From Pseudoalteromonas sp. CO133X (GTDB lineage: Bacteria > Pseudomonadota > Gammaproteobacteria > Enterobacterales > Alteromonadaceae), in contig SGPE01000015.1 of assembly GCA_004208945.1 (NCBI GenBank), positions 248,001-312,000 on the forward strand: a stretch of 64,000 nucleotides of DNA, read 5' to 3'. The position numbers were made by a program, and so were the translations under genes. Shown here in pieces: positions 9,398 through 19,319 of the stretch (its first letter is position 1; each line of letters starts with the position of its first letter). The notes below the pieces were generated by a model. That model had not been told where the DNA came from and searched no databases. It worked only from the letters and a program-made list of their open reading frames with translations.

Positions 9398-12118
9398 TCA
9401 AAGAGAATGCGAAGAAAGGGTTGTTTTTGACTGTTTTTTGATTGCTTTATCACTTAACAGCTCTATTCGAGGTCGCGATTCGGCAAATGTCTCTTTTATG
9501 TATTGTTGCATTTGCTTTAAGCTCAGTTTATCAAGCTCGGCAAGAAGTTGTTGCTGCATATTAAACTTACTATCTCGATTACCAATTGCTAACCAGAGCC
9601 TTTGTGAGCGAAGACGAAGATTTTTATCTTTTTCTGCTATATGTGTAATTAACCCTGCTTTTGTATCTTGCCATTGTTGCTCATCTAAAGAATCAATGTG
9701 CTGTAGATAATTACTTATAAAATGCTGATGACGAATGAGTATTTCGTCAGCGGTGTGTTTTGGAGACTGAACATAAAACGCAATGCCAGCACGCGTATTA
9801 AAAGGTGCGTAGCCAGCCCCCACTAAATAACCAAGTTGTTGCTTGGTTCTAAGCTCATTAAAATAGTCTTGATTGATAAGGTGATTTAACACCATCATCT
9901 TTACTTTTTCAGCTGTGTCATCAGTCAGCGCTTGGTAATAAAGAACCATGGCGTGGTCATTACAATTTAGCTCAACGCGTTGCTGCTCGACATCTGTTAT
10001 ATCGTTAAGAGGGCGTGTTAGGTCGATAATTTTAGTGCAACCTGCTAAATGATCCGCCACTTGTTTTTGAAAAGCCAGTGCATCACTACGCTGCCAATTA
10101 CCATGTAAAAACGACTCTACGTGTAGCGCTTTAAAGAATTCATGTCTGAAACAATTAAATTGATGAAAACTTGTATCTTTTAAAGCTTGTGCAAGTGCAT
10201 TCGGTTCTGGGTTCCACGGCATCATTTTAGCACCTAAGATACTGAATAACTCGCTTACCGGCTTGTTTTGATTACTATTACGCCAATGCCTCACAAGTTG
10301 CTTTTTATATTCAGCAAAACGTTTTGCGCATATTTCTACACTAAATAAGGCTTCGAGTAGTTCATCAACCAGTTCAAGCTGACTTGATGATAAGCCTGCA
10401 GTATGAAGCGTTAGGCCACCCTGGTGAGAGGTTAAATGATAACTTAAGCCTGCCAGCTCGGCAGGGTAAAATTGCTCAGCGACACTATCCATAAATAAAT
10501 CAGCAAACAGCCGAGTTAAAGCCATATGCTTGACATCTTTAATGGCATAGTGCGAGTCCATCGCTAAGTAAAAATGTCCCTTAGCAACGCGAAAAGTCGC
10601 ATCCTGCTTAAACCAAAAATCAAAGCCTTCTTGTTTTATCAGTAACTCAGGCGTTTTTTTAGGTTCATCCAGTGCTAAAAGTTCAACATTCTTCGTTAGA
10701 TACGGGTTGGCAACAGGCAAACTCATTTCAGGTAATGGGGTGTTAATTTCACTTAATGCATCAAGCCAGCAAGGTGATATATTTTCGATTTTATAAGGCG
10801 TATTGTACCAAGCCGTGGTATTTTCCGGCTCTACATCTGGATGTATGAGTACAAGGCGCATATTATCTGGCGTTAACCATTGCATTGCAATTTCATGCGC
10901 GCAGTGATTAAAGCCTTCCATGAGGTAATCACCTTGCACGTAGTTGGCTTCATCATAGTGTTGCATGTTAATGCTTAAACCACTCACCCAATCTATAAGT
11001 CGGGCTTTTTCTTGATTATCAAAAGCAATCTGCAGCAAATTTTTCTTATCTTGATAAAGCCTTGGTAACTTGTCACAGTTTTGGTTTATCAGACAAATGT
11101 ATTCGAATACCATTTCAACAATATCTTCGTAGTATTCAATACCTTCATCGGTCAGTGCCATACTGATATTGAAGTCTTTGAAGTTACTGCCGTTTATACC
11201 ACCGCCTGCTGAGAGTGCGTTGATCCAACCTTGCTCTTTTAAAATTGAGTAAAGTGAGCCTTTTCCCTCATAACCTAACAAGTGAGCAATAAAGCTCACC
11301 GTTTTATGGCGATAAAAATCATCAATATTTGGCATAGCAAAGCTAATGATGAGCTTTTGCATGTGCTTATGCGGCTCAATGTGCAGCACTTTACCTAAGT
11401 CTTGTTTGCGATAAAGTGGTTGTTCAATAATTTCTTTGCTTTTGGGCTGACCTTTAATCTCGCTGAAATAGTGCTTCACCCAGTTGGTCATTGTCGCAAT
11501 ATCTTCATTACTACAGATCACCAGTGTCATCCACTGAGCTTGGTAATGGCTGTTGAAAAAAGCGCGTAGCTCGTCACTTATGCAGCCTTCGCGGTCTGCC
11601 AGGGTTTGCTGGTTACCAACCGAAAATTTAGCAAAGGGATGTGCAGGGTTTACCGTTTCTTTATGGGCTTGGTAGATGCGTCTGCCATCATCTTTGATCT
11701 TTAATTTAAATTCGGCATCAATCGCGTTACGCTCTTTGGCTGTCTCTTTTGGGCTTAATAGAGGGGCAATAAAAAAGCGGCTAAATTGAGCGAGGGCCTC
11801 AGAAAACTGATGGTTATTAATATCAAAAAAGTAACAAGAGTGCTCAGTGCCTGTCCATGCGTTAGTGTTACCACCAGACTGTGATACAAAATTAGAAAAC
11901 CCACCAGACTCAGGGTATAGGTCTGTGCCTAAAAAAAGCATATGCTCTAAAAAGTGTGCAAGGCCTTGCCTATCAAGGGGATCGTCAAAGTGACCTGCAT
12001 TAATTGCCATTGATGCCGCTGATTTAGTTGATTCTAAGTCTTGCACTAAAAGTACTTTTAGACCATTGTCCAGTGTGAGGGGTTGGTATGTTCTGTTATC
12101 ATTGCGGCTGATATTCAA
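9398..12118 (-). CDS. M16 family zinc protease, pitrilysin/insulinase type
   Basis: 906 residues, slightly shorter than E. coli pitrilysin (962). The inverted zinc motif HFLEH is at 55-59 and the third ligand is probably E136 (NAIDAEFK), 81 residues after the first histidine as in pitrilysin. Four M16 half-domains are suggested, with a later R/Y-containing region (TKQQLGYLVGAGYAPF near 765). No signal peptide is evident, so it may be cytosolic, unlike periplasmic E. coli PtrA. The start is TTG at 12118, supported by a strong AGGAG seven bases upstream. Expected role: degradation of small peptides. Confidence 0.92.
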   Translation of the reverse strand: MNISRNDNRTYQPLTLDNGLKVLLVQDLESTKSAASMAINAGHFDDPLDRQGLAHFLEHMLFLGTDLYPESGGFSNFVSQSGGNTNAWTGTEHSCYFFDINNHQFSEALAQFSRFFIAPLLSPKETAKERNAIDAEFKLKIKDDGRRIYQAHKETVNPAHPFAKFSVGNQQTLADREGCISDELRAFFNSHYQAQWMTLVICSNEDIATMTNWVKHYFSEIKGQPKSKEIIEQPLYRKQDLGKVLHIEPHKHMQKLIISFAMPNIDDFYRHKTVSFIAHLLGYEGKGSLYSILKEQGWINALSAGGGINGSNFKDFNISMALTDEGIEYYEDIVEMVFEYICLINQNCDKLPRLYQDKKNLLQIAFDNQEKARLIDWVSGLSINMQHYDEANYVQGDYLMEGFNHCAHEIAMQWLTPDNMRLVLIHPDVEPENTTAWYNTPYKIENISPCWLDALSEINTPLPEMSLPVANPYLTKNVELLALDEPKKTPELLIKQEGFDFWFKQDATFRVAKGHFYLAMDSHYAIKDVKHMALTRLFADLFMDSVAEQFYPAELAGLSYHLTSHQGGLTLHTAGLSSSQLELVDELLEALFSVEICAKRFAEYKKQLVRHWRNSNQNKPVSELFSILGAKMMPWNPEPNALAQALKDTSFHQFNCFRHEFFKALHVESFLHGNWQRSDALAFQKQVADHLAGCTKIIDLTRPLNDITDVEQQRVELNCNDHAMVLYYQALTDDTAEKVKMMVLNHLINQDYFNELRTKQQLGYLVGAGYAPFNTRAGIAFYVQSPKHTADEILIRHQHFISNYLQHIDSLDEQQWQDTKAGLITHIAEKDKNLRLRSQRLWLAIGNRDSKFNMQQQLLAELDKLSLKQMQQYIKETFAESRPRIELLSDKAIKKQSKTTLSSHSL

Positions 12119-12308
12119 AAGGTGCTCCTGAAGAATGCGTTAATGTCCTAACAACAGATGATAAATCAGGAACGCTAAAGGCACTGCAACGAAAATCTAC
12201 CTGAATATCATAAGAGGATGTTTAATGTGTTTTGTGATGATATTCTAATATAGCGGACAATCAAGCAAACTGGCTACTGTTTTATATTCTTTAATCGGTT
12301 GATTTTTT

Positions 12309-12785
12309 ATGAAAACAATCTTAATCATGCGCCATGGCGAAGCAACGCCAATGCAAGCAGATGATGCAGCAAGACAACTGACAACTACGGGGCAACAGGA
12401 AGCCAGCAAAATGGGGCAATGGTTAGCAATAAATTATAAACCAGATGCGTTATTGGTAAGCCCTTACATACGTGCCCAGCAAACTGCGAAAGCAGCAACA
12501 CAAAGTAATCCATTACAATTTAGTGAAACCTGTAATGACATAATTCCAGATGGTACTCCTCAAGTTGCTGCTGACTACCTTGAAACTCTAATCGCCATGC
12601 ACCCAGAATGCTCAACTTGGTTGGTTGTTGCACACATGCCAATTGTTAGTTACTTGGTTGACCAATTGAGCCCTGGTAACATGCCGATTTTTAACACAGG
12701 TGCTATTGCTGTTATTGAATATGACGATACCAAGCAGCGCAGTCATTACTTAAGTATTCACTCACCTAATAACGTCGAAATATAA
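12309..12785 (+). CDS. sixA: Phosphohistidine phosphatase SixA
   Basis: 158 residues, close to E. coli SixA (161). The histidine-phosphatase RHG motif is at residues 8-10 (LIMRHGEA), with the second catalytic histidine in VVAHMPIV and SPYIRAQQTA in between. SixA removes phosphate from histidine in phosphorelay or PTS proteins (NPr in E. coli). The gene reads away from the M16 gene; a RidA-family gene follows 48 nt downstream. Confidence 0.9.
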   Translation: MKTILIMRHGEATPMQADDAARQLTTTGQQEASKMGQWLAINYKPDALLVSPYIRAQQTAKAATQSNPLQFSETCNDIIPDGTPQVAADYLETLIAMHPECSTWLVVAHMPIVSYLVDQLSPGNMPIFNTGAIAVIEYDDTKQRSHYLSIHSPNNVEI

Positions 12786-12833
12786 GTATGAATTTGCTAG
12801 ATTCATGTTTTTATCAACTATTGAATTAAAATT

Positions 12834-13184
12834 ATGACAATCGAACGTTTACAAACTGGTGCGCGCATGAGCCGTATCGTCAAGCATAATGGTACGGTGT
12901 ACCTTTGTGGCCAAGTGTGTGCAGATGCAGAAAAAGATATCAGCGAACAAACTCAAACCATGCTAGATAAGGTAGAAGCTTTACTTATTGAAGCGGGGAG
13001 TAGCAAAGAGCATATGCTAAGCGCCACAATCTACCTGAAAAGTATGGAATACTTTGCAGCGATGAACGCAGTTTGGGATGCATGGGTACCACAAGGTCAT
13101 GCGCCAGCACGTGCCTGTGTAGAGGCAAAAATGGCGCGCGATGCACTGCTTGTAGAGATTTCGGTTGTTGCAGCCGTTAAGTAA
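12834..13184 (+). CDS. RidA/YjgF family protein
   Basis: 116 residues. It has the RidA fold signature: [10 protein letters not shown] early, [22 protein letters not shown] in the middle and the closing [23 protein letters not shown] with the conserved arginine that binds carboxylate in active RidA deaminases. Members hydrolyse reactive enamine/imine intermediates; this one belongs to a short Rid subgroup, so substrate is uncertain. It overlaps the start of the ASCH gene by 20 nt if that gene starts at TTG 13165. Confidence 0.88.
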   Translation: MTIERLQTGARMSRIVKHNGTVYLCGQVCADAEKDISEQTQTMLDKVEALLIEAGSSKEHMLSATIYLKSMEYFAAMNAVWDAWVPQGHAPARACVEAKMARDALLVEISVVAAVK

Positions 13185-13644
13185 CGAGCAGCGTAAGGCG
13201 CAGTTGATTGCTCGTTTTAATGAGCAATCAGGGCGTGCCGTTGTTAAACTACCACATTGGCATTTTTGCGATAATGAGCAAGATGCCAATGACTGCGCAT
13301 TACTTGTTTTAAAAGGTATAAAACAAGCAACAACCTCTTCACTGTATTGGTTTAAAGCCAATGACGAAGCTTTACCTCAAGTTGGCGACCTAGCTATTTT
13401 TACTAATTGGCAAGAACAGCCCTTAGGCATTATTGAAACCATCGCGGTTACTATTACGCCATTTAACCAAATTACAGACGAATATGCTGCATTAGAGGGG
13501 GAGGGCGACAAAAGCCTCGCTTATTGGCAGCGTGTGCATTGGAATTATTATCAGCGAGAGCTAGCAGGTACAGGTTATCAATGCCATCCTGAAATGCCTT
13601 TAGTATGTGAGCAGTTTAAATTGGTATTTAAGGAGTCAGAATGA
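13165..13644 (+). CDS. ASCH domain protein
   Basis: 159 residues from TTG 13165. The ASCH core is visible: [18 protein letters not shown] (the family G-K-K-T-type motif region), then [23 protein letters not shown] and a C-terminal [17 protein letters not shown] domains resemble PUA domains and bind RNA or modified nucleosides; some are N4-acetylcytidine amidohydrolases. The start is uncertain since no ATG exists near the N terminus; the TTG lies within the RidA gene. It overlaps the SDR gene by 4 nt, so the three genes look like one operon. Confidence 0.82.
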   Translation: MLQPLSNEQRKAQLIARFNEQSGRAVVKLPHWHFCDNEQDANDCALLVLKGIKQATTSSLYWFKANDEALPQVGDLAIFTNWQEQPLGIIETIAVTITPFNQITDEYAALEGEGDKSLAYWQRVHWNYYQRELAGTGYQCHPEMPLVCEQFKLVFKESE

Positions 13645-14375
13645 GTTCGAACCCTGTGGTTCTTATTACTGGAGGCGGCCGTGGTATTGGCGCTGCAACG
13701 GCTAAGTTATTTGCCGAGCAAGGTTATGACGTGTGTATTAACTATAAGTCAGATCAAGCAAGTGCAGAGCAGGTCGCTGATGAGATAAACACGCTTGGCG
13801 TGAATGCCTATTTGTTCCAAGCCGATATTGCTGATGAGCAGCAAGTAGTCGCCATGTTCGCCAAATTAGATGAGCAGGTTGCGCGCTTAGACGTTTTAAT
13901 TAATAACGCGGCGATGATGCAACCACAAATGCCGCTATTAGAGATGAATGCAAAGCGTATTAACGCCATTTTAAGCTGCAATGTTACAGGCGCATTTTTG
14001 TGTGCGCGAGAAGCAATTAAACGAATGGATAAAGGCAGTATTGTGAACGTTTCATCGGGGGCTTCACGAACAGGTTCGCCAAATGAATACTTAGACTATG
14101 CCGCATCGAAAGGTGCACTTGATACCTTTACTATTGGCCTTGCCAAAGAAGTAGCCAGTAAAGGTATTCGGGTAAACGCGGTAAGGCCAGGCCTTATTTA
14201 TACCGATATGCACCGTGATGGTGGCGAAGCAAACAGAGTTGATCGTTTAAAATCTAAGTTACCCCTTGGTCGTGGTGGGGAAGCCGCTGAAGTGGCGTCG
14301 GCAATTTACTTTTTAGCAAGTGAGCAAGCCTCATTCACAACGGGCAGTTTTATCGATGTGTCGGGTGGTTTATAA
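13641..14375 (+). CDS. SDR family NAD(P)-dependent oxidoreductase
   Basis: 244 residues, a classical short-chain dehydrogenase. The cofactor motif GGGRGIG is at 11-17, NNA at 88-90, catalytic Ser near 138-139 and YxxxK at Y153/K157. The close VRPGLIYTDMH and C-terminal GSFIDVSGGL are typical. Substrate cannot be assigned; it resembles the YgfF/glucose-dehydrogenase-like group. The ATG overlaps the upstream ASCH gene by 4 nt. The stop is only 2 nt from the stop of the convergent AEC transporter gene, and no terminator separates them. Confidence 0.92.
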   Translation: MSSNPVVLITGGGRGIGAATAKLFAEQGYDVCINYKSDQASAEQVADEINTLGVNAYLFQADIADEQQVVAMFAKLDEQVARLDVLINNAAMMQPQMPLLEMNAKRINAILSCNVTGAFLCAREAIKRMDKGSIVNVSSGASRTGSPNEYLDYAASKGALDTFTIGLAKEVASKGIRVNAVRPGLIYTDMHRDGGEANRVDRLKSKLPLGRGGEAAEVASAIYFLASEQASFTTGSFIDVSGGL

Positions 14376-14377
14376 AA

Positions 14378-15298
14378 CTAAAGCAATATACTTAACCAAA
14401 CACTAAAGCTGACTACACTCAATACCGTTGAGAGCACCACAGTACTTGCGAGCGTCGCTTGATGCTGCTTAATTTGATTGGCGATTAGGTAAGCGTTGAC
14501 CCCTAAAGGAGAGGCGCTTAAAAGCACTAAAACGTTCAGTAATGATTGCTCTAGATGGAACACACTGCCTGCAAAAAAGTAGACTCCGCACGGTAAAACG
14601 GCAAGCTTGATGATGGTTGCGATGATTGATGCTTGTAAGTTGTCGGCCACTTTATAAAACGCAAGGTTCGCTCCTAATACGAATAACGCACAGGCAATGG
14701 CAGGTTTAGCAAGTAAGCTTAGGCCATTTACTAAATCATCAAAAAGTATAAAACCAAGTAGGTTTACAGCAAGGCCGCTACTGATGCTTAAGACCACAGG
14801 GTTCAGCAGCATGTTTTTAGCAAATGCTCGCCAAGAGAATGTTTGCTGCGATTTAGCGCTGAGCAAAAAGGTGAGGGTAAACAAAAGTGCGCTATGAAAA
14901 GTAATGATCATAAACACAATGCCGACCATCTGTTGCCCAAGTGCAGCAATAATAATAGGCAAACCTACCAGTACCGTATTTGAGTAACTACTGCCAAGGG
15001 CAAATACAGCATGACGTGACGGCGCAGAGTGCTTAGTAATGAGGTAGCGGTCAATAACATAGCCAAGGGTATAAATAGCCAATACCGGGATGTAAAAGCT
15101 CATAAATCCCGCAATAGATACACTATTCTGTAAATCGGCTTGGGCCATATTTAAAAATAGAAAAGCAGGCACGCTAATGTAAAAAGTGAACTTACTTAAC
15201 CCAGCTATGTGCTCTTTCGATAAAAACTTGCTACGAGAGCTGATGTAGCCACTTAACACGATAAAAATCAGTGGAAAGATAATCGAAAAAATATGCAC
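14378..15298 (-). CDS. AEC (auxin efflux carrier) family transporter
   Basis: 306 residues, almost entirely hydrophobic with about ten predicted helices. The N terminus (IIFPLIFIVLSGYISSR) and central YSNTVLVGLPI, followed by SPLGVNAYLIA, match AEC permeases, which export small organic acids or related metabolites. The start is GTG 15298 with AAGG upstream; an overlapping ATG is in another frame. It is followed 24 nt away by smrB on the same strand, upstream in transcription. Confidence 0.9.
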   Translation of the reverse strand: MHIFSIIFPLIFIVLSGYISSRSKFLSKEHIAGLSKFTFYISVPAFLFLNMAQADLQNSVSIAGFMSFYIPVLAIYTLGYVIDRYLITKHSAPSRHAVFALGSSYSNTVLVGLPIIIAALGQQMVGIVFMIITFHSALLFTLTFLLSAKSQQTFSWRAFAKNMLLNPVVLSISSGLAVNLLGFILFDDLVNGLSLLAKPAIACALFVLGANLAFYKVADNLQASIIATIIKLAVLPCGVYFFAGSVFHLEQSLLNVLVLLSASPLGVNAYLIANQIKQHQATLASTVVLSTVLSVVSFSVWLSILL

Positions 15299-15322
15299 AT
15301 TAGGCCTTATGATAAGAAGACG

Positions 15323-15880
15323 TTAGCGTCTGAACTCATCACTTTGTGGAAGATTAATTAAAATAAGTACTGCACCTTTACCACCAAATTCAAGAGGTGC
15401 TTGGTGCATGGCAATAACATCAGGGTGTTGCACTAAATATTGCGGTATCTTGTGTTTAAGTATGCGCTCACCAATACCGTGCACAACACAGGCGCAATAG
15501 TAATGTTGTTTTTTACACTCATGAATCAAACCCGCTAGCTCGTCTTTGGCTAATTCTTTATTTAAGCCATGTAAATCAAGGGTTAAATCAGGTGGGTAAT
15601 CTCCACGGCGAAGTTGCTTTGCTAAAAAGCTATCGTGACCAGGCTTGACATAACTGACGGTGCCGTGAGTGTCGATATCTGGTACATATTCATCAGAAAA
15701 GAAAAATTCTGCCTGATGTTGCTTTTTTTGCTGGGAAAATTGCTTCGCTTGTGACACTTTAGGCTTATTGGTGAATCGAATAGTGTCTTGTTTAAATGCT
15801 TTGGCACCACTGATACTCTGACGAAATAAGTCAATATCGTCAGTGCTAATGTGGTTGTTGTCGTGGGGATCTTTTTTCAT
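15323..15880 (-). CDS. smrB: Endonuclease SmrB (ribosome rescue factor)
   Basis: 185 residues, matching E. coli SmrB (183). The C-terminal Smr domain (about 95-180) contains LDLHGLN, the catalytic-type VHGIGERILKHKIPQYL and the closing GKGAVLILI. SmrB recognises collided ribosomes and cleaves mRNA upstream of the stall. It is divergent from prmB, the same arrangement as in E. coli, which supports orthology. Confidence 0.93.
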   Translation of the reverse strand: MKKDPHDNNHISTDDIDLFRQSISGAKAFKQDTIRFTNKPKVSQAKQFSQQKKQHQAEFFFSDEYVPDIDTHGTVSYVKPGHDSFLAKQLRRGDYPPDLTLDLHGLNKELAKDELAGLIHECKKQHYYCACVVHGIGERILKHKIPQYLVQHPDVIAMHQAPLEFGGKGAVLILINLPQSDEFRR

Positions 15881-15981
15881 GGCGGCAGTCTAAACAAAAA
15901 AACGCTAAAAATCGAGTAAAAACCAACTGAAAAGACGGTACAATACGCGTCAGAACAGACTTTGAAAGTTAAGGAACATAC

Positions 15982-16917
15982 ATGAACCATTTCCAGATAG
16001 AAGACGCAATTTTAGACGAGGCAATTGCAGAACTTTCAACGTTGCATGATTGGTTACGTTGGACAACCAGTCAATTTGCCAGCAGTGGTATTTTCTTTGG
16101 GCACGGCACAGACAACGCGTGGGATGAAGCTGTTAGCCTGTTATTGCCAGCCCTAAGCTTGCCAATCGACGCGCCAAAAGAGCTAATGCATGCGCGTTTA
16201 ACCAGTACCGAGAAAAACTGTTTAGCTGAACTAATTGCAGAGCGTATTAATGATTGTACGCCAGTACCGTACCTGACCAACACCGCATGGTTTGCAGGTA
16301 TGCCGTTTTATGTTGATGAGCGCGTGTTAATTCCACGTTCGCCATTTGCAGAGTTAATAAGCAACCGCTTTGCACCATGGTTAGAAGAGCCAAGCTCAGT
16401 ATCGCGCATTCTTGATTTATGTACCGGCTCTGCATGTATCGCTATTGCACTTGCGCAAGCATTTGAAGATGCACAGGTTGATGCGGTTGATATTTCTTAT
16501 GAAGCGCTCGAAGTTGCTGATATTAATATCAGCGATTACATGCTAAATGACCGTGTACTGCCAATTCAGTCAGACGTGTTTAGTGGTGTTCCAGGCCAAA
16601 AATACGACCTGATCGTAGCTAACCCACCGTATGTTGATGCTGAAGATATGGCTGATTTACCACGTGAATTCCATCACGAGCCAGAGCTTGGTTTAGCATC
16701 GGGTCATGATGGTCTTGATGTTACTCGCACCATCCTAGCGGAAGCTGCTGAGCATCTAACTGATAACGGTTTGTTATTTGTCGAAGTTGGTAACTCTATG
16801 GTACATATGGAAGAGCTGTACCCAGGTGCGCCGTTTGAGTGGGTTGAATTCGAACAAGGTGGCCTTGGCGTGTTTGTAATCAGCAAACAGCAGCTTGTTA
16901 ACTATTTCGCAGATTAA
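15982..16917 (+). CDS. prmB: Ribosomal protein uL3 glutamine methyltransferase PrmB
   Basis: 311 residues (E. coli 310). The SAM-binding motif is LDLCTGSACIAIAL and the glutamine-binding NPPY is at 214-217, followed by the PrmB-type EFHHEPELGLASGHDGLD. It methylates glutamine 150 of ribosomal protein uL3 on the N5 atom. A good AAGGAA ribosome site precedes the ATG. A stem-loop and aroC follow. Confidence 0.96.
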   Translation: MNHFQIEDAILDEAIAELSTLHDWLRWTTSQFASSGIFFGHGTDNAWDEAVSLLLPALSLPIDAPKELMHARLTSTEKNCLAELIAERINDCTPVPYLTNTAWFAGMPFYVDERVLIPRSPFAELISNRFAPWLEEPSSVSRILDLCTGSACIAIALAQAFEDAQVDAVDISYEALEVADINISDYMLNDRVLPIQSDVFSGVPGQKYDLIVANPPYVDAEDMADLPREFHHEPELGLASGHDGLDVTRTILAEAAEHLTDNGLLFVEVGNSMVHMEELYPGAPFEWVEFEQGGLGVFVISKQQLVNYFAD

Positions 16918-16933
16918 CAGCAGATTTTAAAAG

Positions 16934-16951
16934 CCGAGCCTGAAGGCTCGG
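16934..16951 (+). other. Stem-loop between prmB and aroC
   Basis: CCGAGCC / GGCTCGG with a TGAA tetraloop. There is no T-tract after it, so it is not a classical terminator; it may stabilise the prmB 3' end or mark a processing site ahead of aroC. Confidence 0.5.
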
Positions 16952-16982
16952 TCTCAGTAGTCATTAGGAATGAGGAAAATTA

Positions 16983-18083
16983 ATGGCAGGTAATAGCATT
17001 GGACAACTATTTAAAGTGTCCACCTTTGGTGAGAGCCACGGCGTTGCATTAGGCGGCGTTGTTGATGGCACACCAGCAGGTCTTGAAATTAGCGAGGCCG
17101 ATTTACAAATTGATTTAGACCGTCGTAAGCCGGGGCAAAGTCGTTATACAACACAGCGCCGCGAAAGTGACGAAGTAAAAATTCTTTCGGGTGTATTCGA
17201 AGGTAAAACCACAGGTACTAGCATAGGTTTACTGATTGAAAACACCGATCAACGTTCAAAAGATTACGGCAAAATTGCCGATGTATTTCGCCCCGGTCAT
17301 GGTGATTATACCTATTGGCATAAGTACGGTATCCGTGATTATCGAGGTGGTGGTCGCTCTTCTGCCCGTGAAACGGCGATTCGTGTAGCGGCGGGTGCAA
17401 TTGCAAAAAAATACCTAAAACAATTTCATGGTATTGAAGTACGTGCTTGTTTGAGCCAACTTGGGCCAATTAAAGCAGAAGACTACAACTGGGATGAAGT
17501 AGAAAACAATGCATTTTTCTTCCCTGATACAAGCAAGTTAGACGCGCTTGATGAATATATGCGCGACCTAAAAAAACAAGGTGATTCGGTAGGCGCTAAA
17601 GTTAAAGTGGTTGCTAAAAATGTGCCTGTTGGTTTAGGTGAACCTGTATTTGATCGCCTTGATGCAGAACTTGCACATTCACTAATGAGCATTAATGCAG
17701 TAAAAGGCGTTGAGATTGGTGATGGCTTTGATGTCGTTGAGCAAAAAGGCTCTGAGCACCGTGATGAATTGACCCCAGATGGTTTTACATCAAATCACGC
17801 AGGTGGTGTACTGGCGGGTATCTCGACAGGGCAAGATATCATTGCCTCTATCGCACTTAAGCCAACTTCAAGCATTACCATACCGGGCAACAGCATTAAT
17901 ACTAGCAACGAAGCGGTAGAGATGATCACCAAAGGACGTCATGACCCATGTGTAGGTATTCGCGCAATTCCTATTGCTGAGGCGATGATGGCGATTACCT
18001 TAATGGATCACTTATTGCGCCAACGTGGTCAAAACCCACATGTAAGCCACGAACATGGACCAATCAAAGGTTCGATTGATTAA
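16983..18083 (+). CDS. aroC: Chorismate synthase
   Basis: 366 residues (E. coli 361). Conserved blocks are [63 protein letters not shown] and the C-terminal [11 protein letters not shown]. It converts 5-enolpyruvylshikimate-3-phosphate to chorismate using reduced FMN, the last common step of aromatic biosynthesis. It is followed by a terminator at 18117, after which the accessory region begins. Confidence 0.98.
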   Translation: MAGNSIGQLFKVSTFGESHGVALGGVVDGTPAGLEISEADLQIDLDRRKPGQSRYTTQRRESDEVKILSGVFEGKTTGTSIGLLIENTDQRSKDYGKIADVFRPGHGDYTYWHKYGIRDYRGGGRSSARETAIRVAAGAIAKKYLKQFHGIEVRACLSQLGPIKAEDYNWDEVENNAFFFPDTSKLDALDEYMRDLKKQGDSVGAKVKVVAKNVPVGLGEPVFDRLDAELAHSLMSINAVKGVEIGDGFDVVEQKGSEHRDELTPDGFTSNHAGGVLAGISTGQDIIASIALKPTSSITIPGNSINTSNEAVEMITKGRHDPCVGIRAIPIAEAMMAITLMDHLLRQRGQNPHVSHEHGPIKGSID

Positions 18084-18116
18084 CTCGGTTTGATTTAGCA
18101 AAGAACTGTAAACTTA

Positions 18117-18143
18117 AAACGCGGCTTGATTTGCCGCGTTTTT
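18117..18143. terminator. Terminator of aroC, possibly bidirectional
   Basis: AAAACGCGGC, a short loop, GCCGCGTTTTT. A T-tract follows on the plus strand and an A-tract precedes, so it could also end the minus-strand lipase operon, whose stop is at 18168. Confidence 0.88.
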
Positions 18144-18167
18144 GATTGGGAAGGCCTGAAAAGAAGC

Positions 18168-19319
18168 TTAAATACGATCAATTGCCTGTTTTGCTACCAT
18201 GTATAGCTTTTTGATCATTAAACCTAATACCCAACGAATAAATTGAGCTGTTAGCTCTTTGACCTCATATGTTGCTTTACCAACAAATGCGAGCATATGC
18301 CCAATTAACCCTTTTAACTCTACTGTAAGCTCGACAAATTTAACCACTGACTCATGTAGACAGCGGGCTAAAATATCGTAAAAAGTTAACCCCACAGTTA
18401 AACCTGCCTGTGCAGATATGAAGGCGTATTGTCCTGTTTTCTTTAAAAAAGTAATTAGGCCATTAGTAATTACTCGCTGCCAGTTAAGGGAAAACCTAAC
18501 ATTAAAGCGCTGGTCATACTTTAATACAGTGTGGTTGTAGTGAAGCGGCTTTATGGAACTTTCCATGCTTGCGTAGTCTTTATAAGCAGCAACAGTATTA
18601 ATATAACCTGGGGTATTCTCTTCCATGGAGTGAGCTCCAATACTAAAAGATGACCCTTCATTCATTGCTGTTTGATATTCGCTTGCGGTATGGCTAAACG
18701 GCCAAGCAGGTACACAAGGTATTGGATCTGCGCCATGTGTAACACGATACTGGCCAATATTATGCGCGGCAAAATGAACGGAGTGGTTTAATACAACCCG
18801 TGGCGCACCAAAGGTATATAAATTTACAGGGATCCCTTTTTCGCTTGCCCAAATTGCTGTGATCTGTGCGATAGCACCACCCAAGCTATGACCAACAAGG
18901 TGCAAGCACGTAGGTTTATGATTTTTTATATAAGCCTCAAACATGGGCTTCATACTGCTAAAGGCTTTTTCAAAACCAGAGTGTACTTCTAAATTTTTAG
19001 GTCCATGTGTAATCGCGACATTTAAATTGGTAAGCCAATCAGAGCAAGATGAAAAAGCGGTACCGCGGATACCTATAATATGATGCCCTTTAAATTGAGG
19101 TGATGCGCCTTCTGCTGTTAAGGCAAACCCTGTGGTACGGTTTAGAAGTTGGTTAATTAAGCCACCACTGACGCCTTTGATTTGGTTATTTGTTATTTTA
19201 AAGTTCCTAACAAAATCGTTATGGAACTCTCCATTGAAATCATAGCTTTCTTTGATGTCGTAAACTCTATTAGCGACAGTGGCGCTATACTTGGTGATAT
19301 TGTTAAATTCATTGTTCAA
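18168..19319 (-). CDS. Class 3 lipase (alpha/beta hydrolase), candidate antibacterial effector
   Basis: 383 residues. The lipase_3 fold is clear: GHSLGG at 143-148 with nucleophile S145, the oxyanion-region IIGIRGTA near 82, catalytic acid probably D198 (GADPIPCVP) and base probably H230 (GAHSMEEN). There is no signal peptide. The last 85 residues are amphipathic and hydrophobic, perhaps a membrane-contact region. The start is TTG 19319, overlapping the preceding paralogue by 11 nt with AGGG upstream, so it is coupled to the three-paralogue array. Class 3 lipases include type VI secretion phospholipase effectors (Tle2/TseL); an effector role is suggested by the array, but no VgrG, PAAR or Hcp gene is in the window. 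A house-keeping lipase is the alternative. Confidence 0.85.
   Translation of the reverse strand: MNNEFNNITKYSATVANRVYDIKESYDFNGEFHNDFVRNFKITNNQIKGVSGGLINQLLNRTTGFALTAEGASPQFKGHHIIGIRGTAFSSCSDWLTNLNVAITHGPKNLEVHSGFEKAFSSMKPMFEAYIKNHKPTCLHLVGHSLGGAIAQITAIWASEKGIPVNLYTFGAPRVVLNHSVHFAAHNIGQYRVTHGADPIPCVPAWPFSHTASEYQTAMNEGSSFSIGAHSMEENTPGYINTVAAYKDYASMESSIKPLHYNHTVLKYDQRFNVRFSLNWQRVITNGLITFLKKTGQYAFISAQAGLTVGLTFYDILARCLHESVVKFVELTVELKGLIGHMLAFVGKATYEVKELTAQFIRWVLGLMIKKLYMVAKQAIDRI

Noticed and set aside
14376..14377. Two-base gap between convergent SDR and AEC genes as a special arrangement
   Set aside because: Tight convergent ends are common in compact genomes; no overlapping structure seen.
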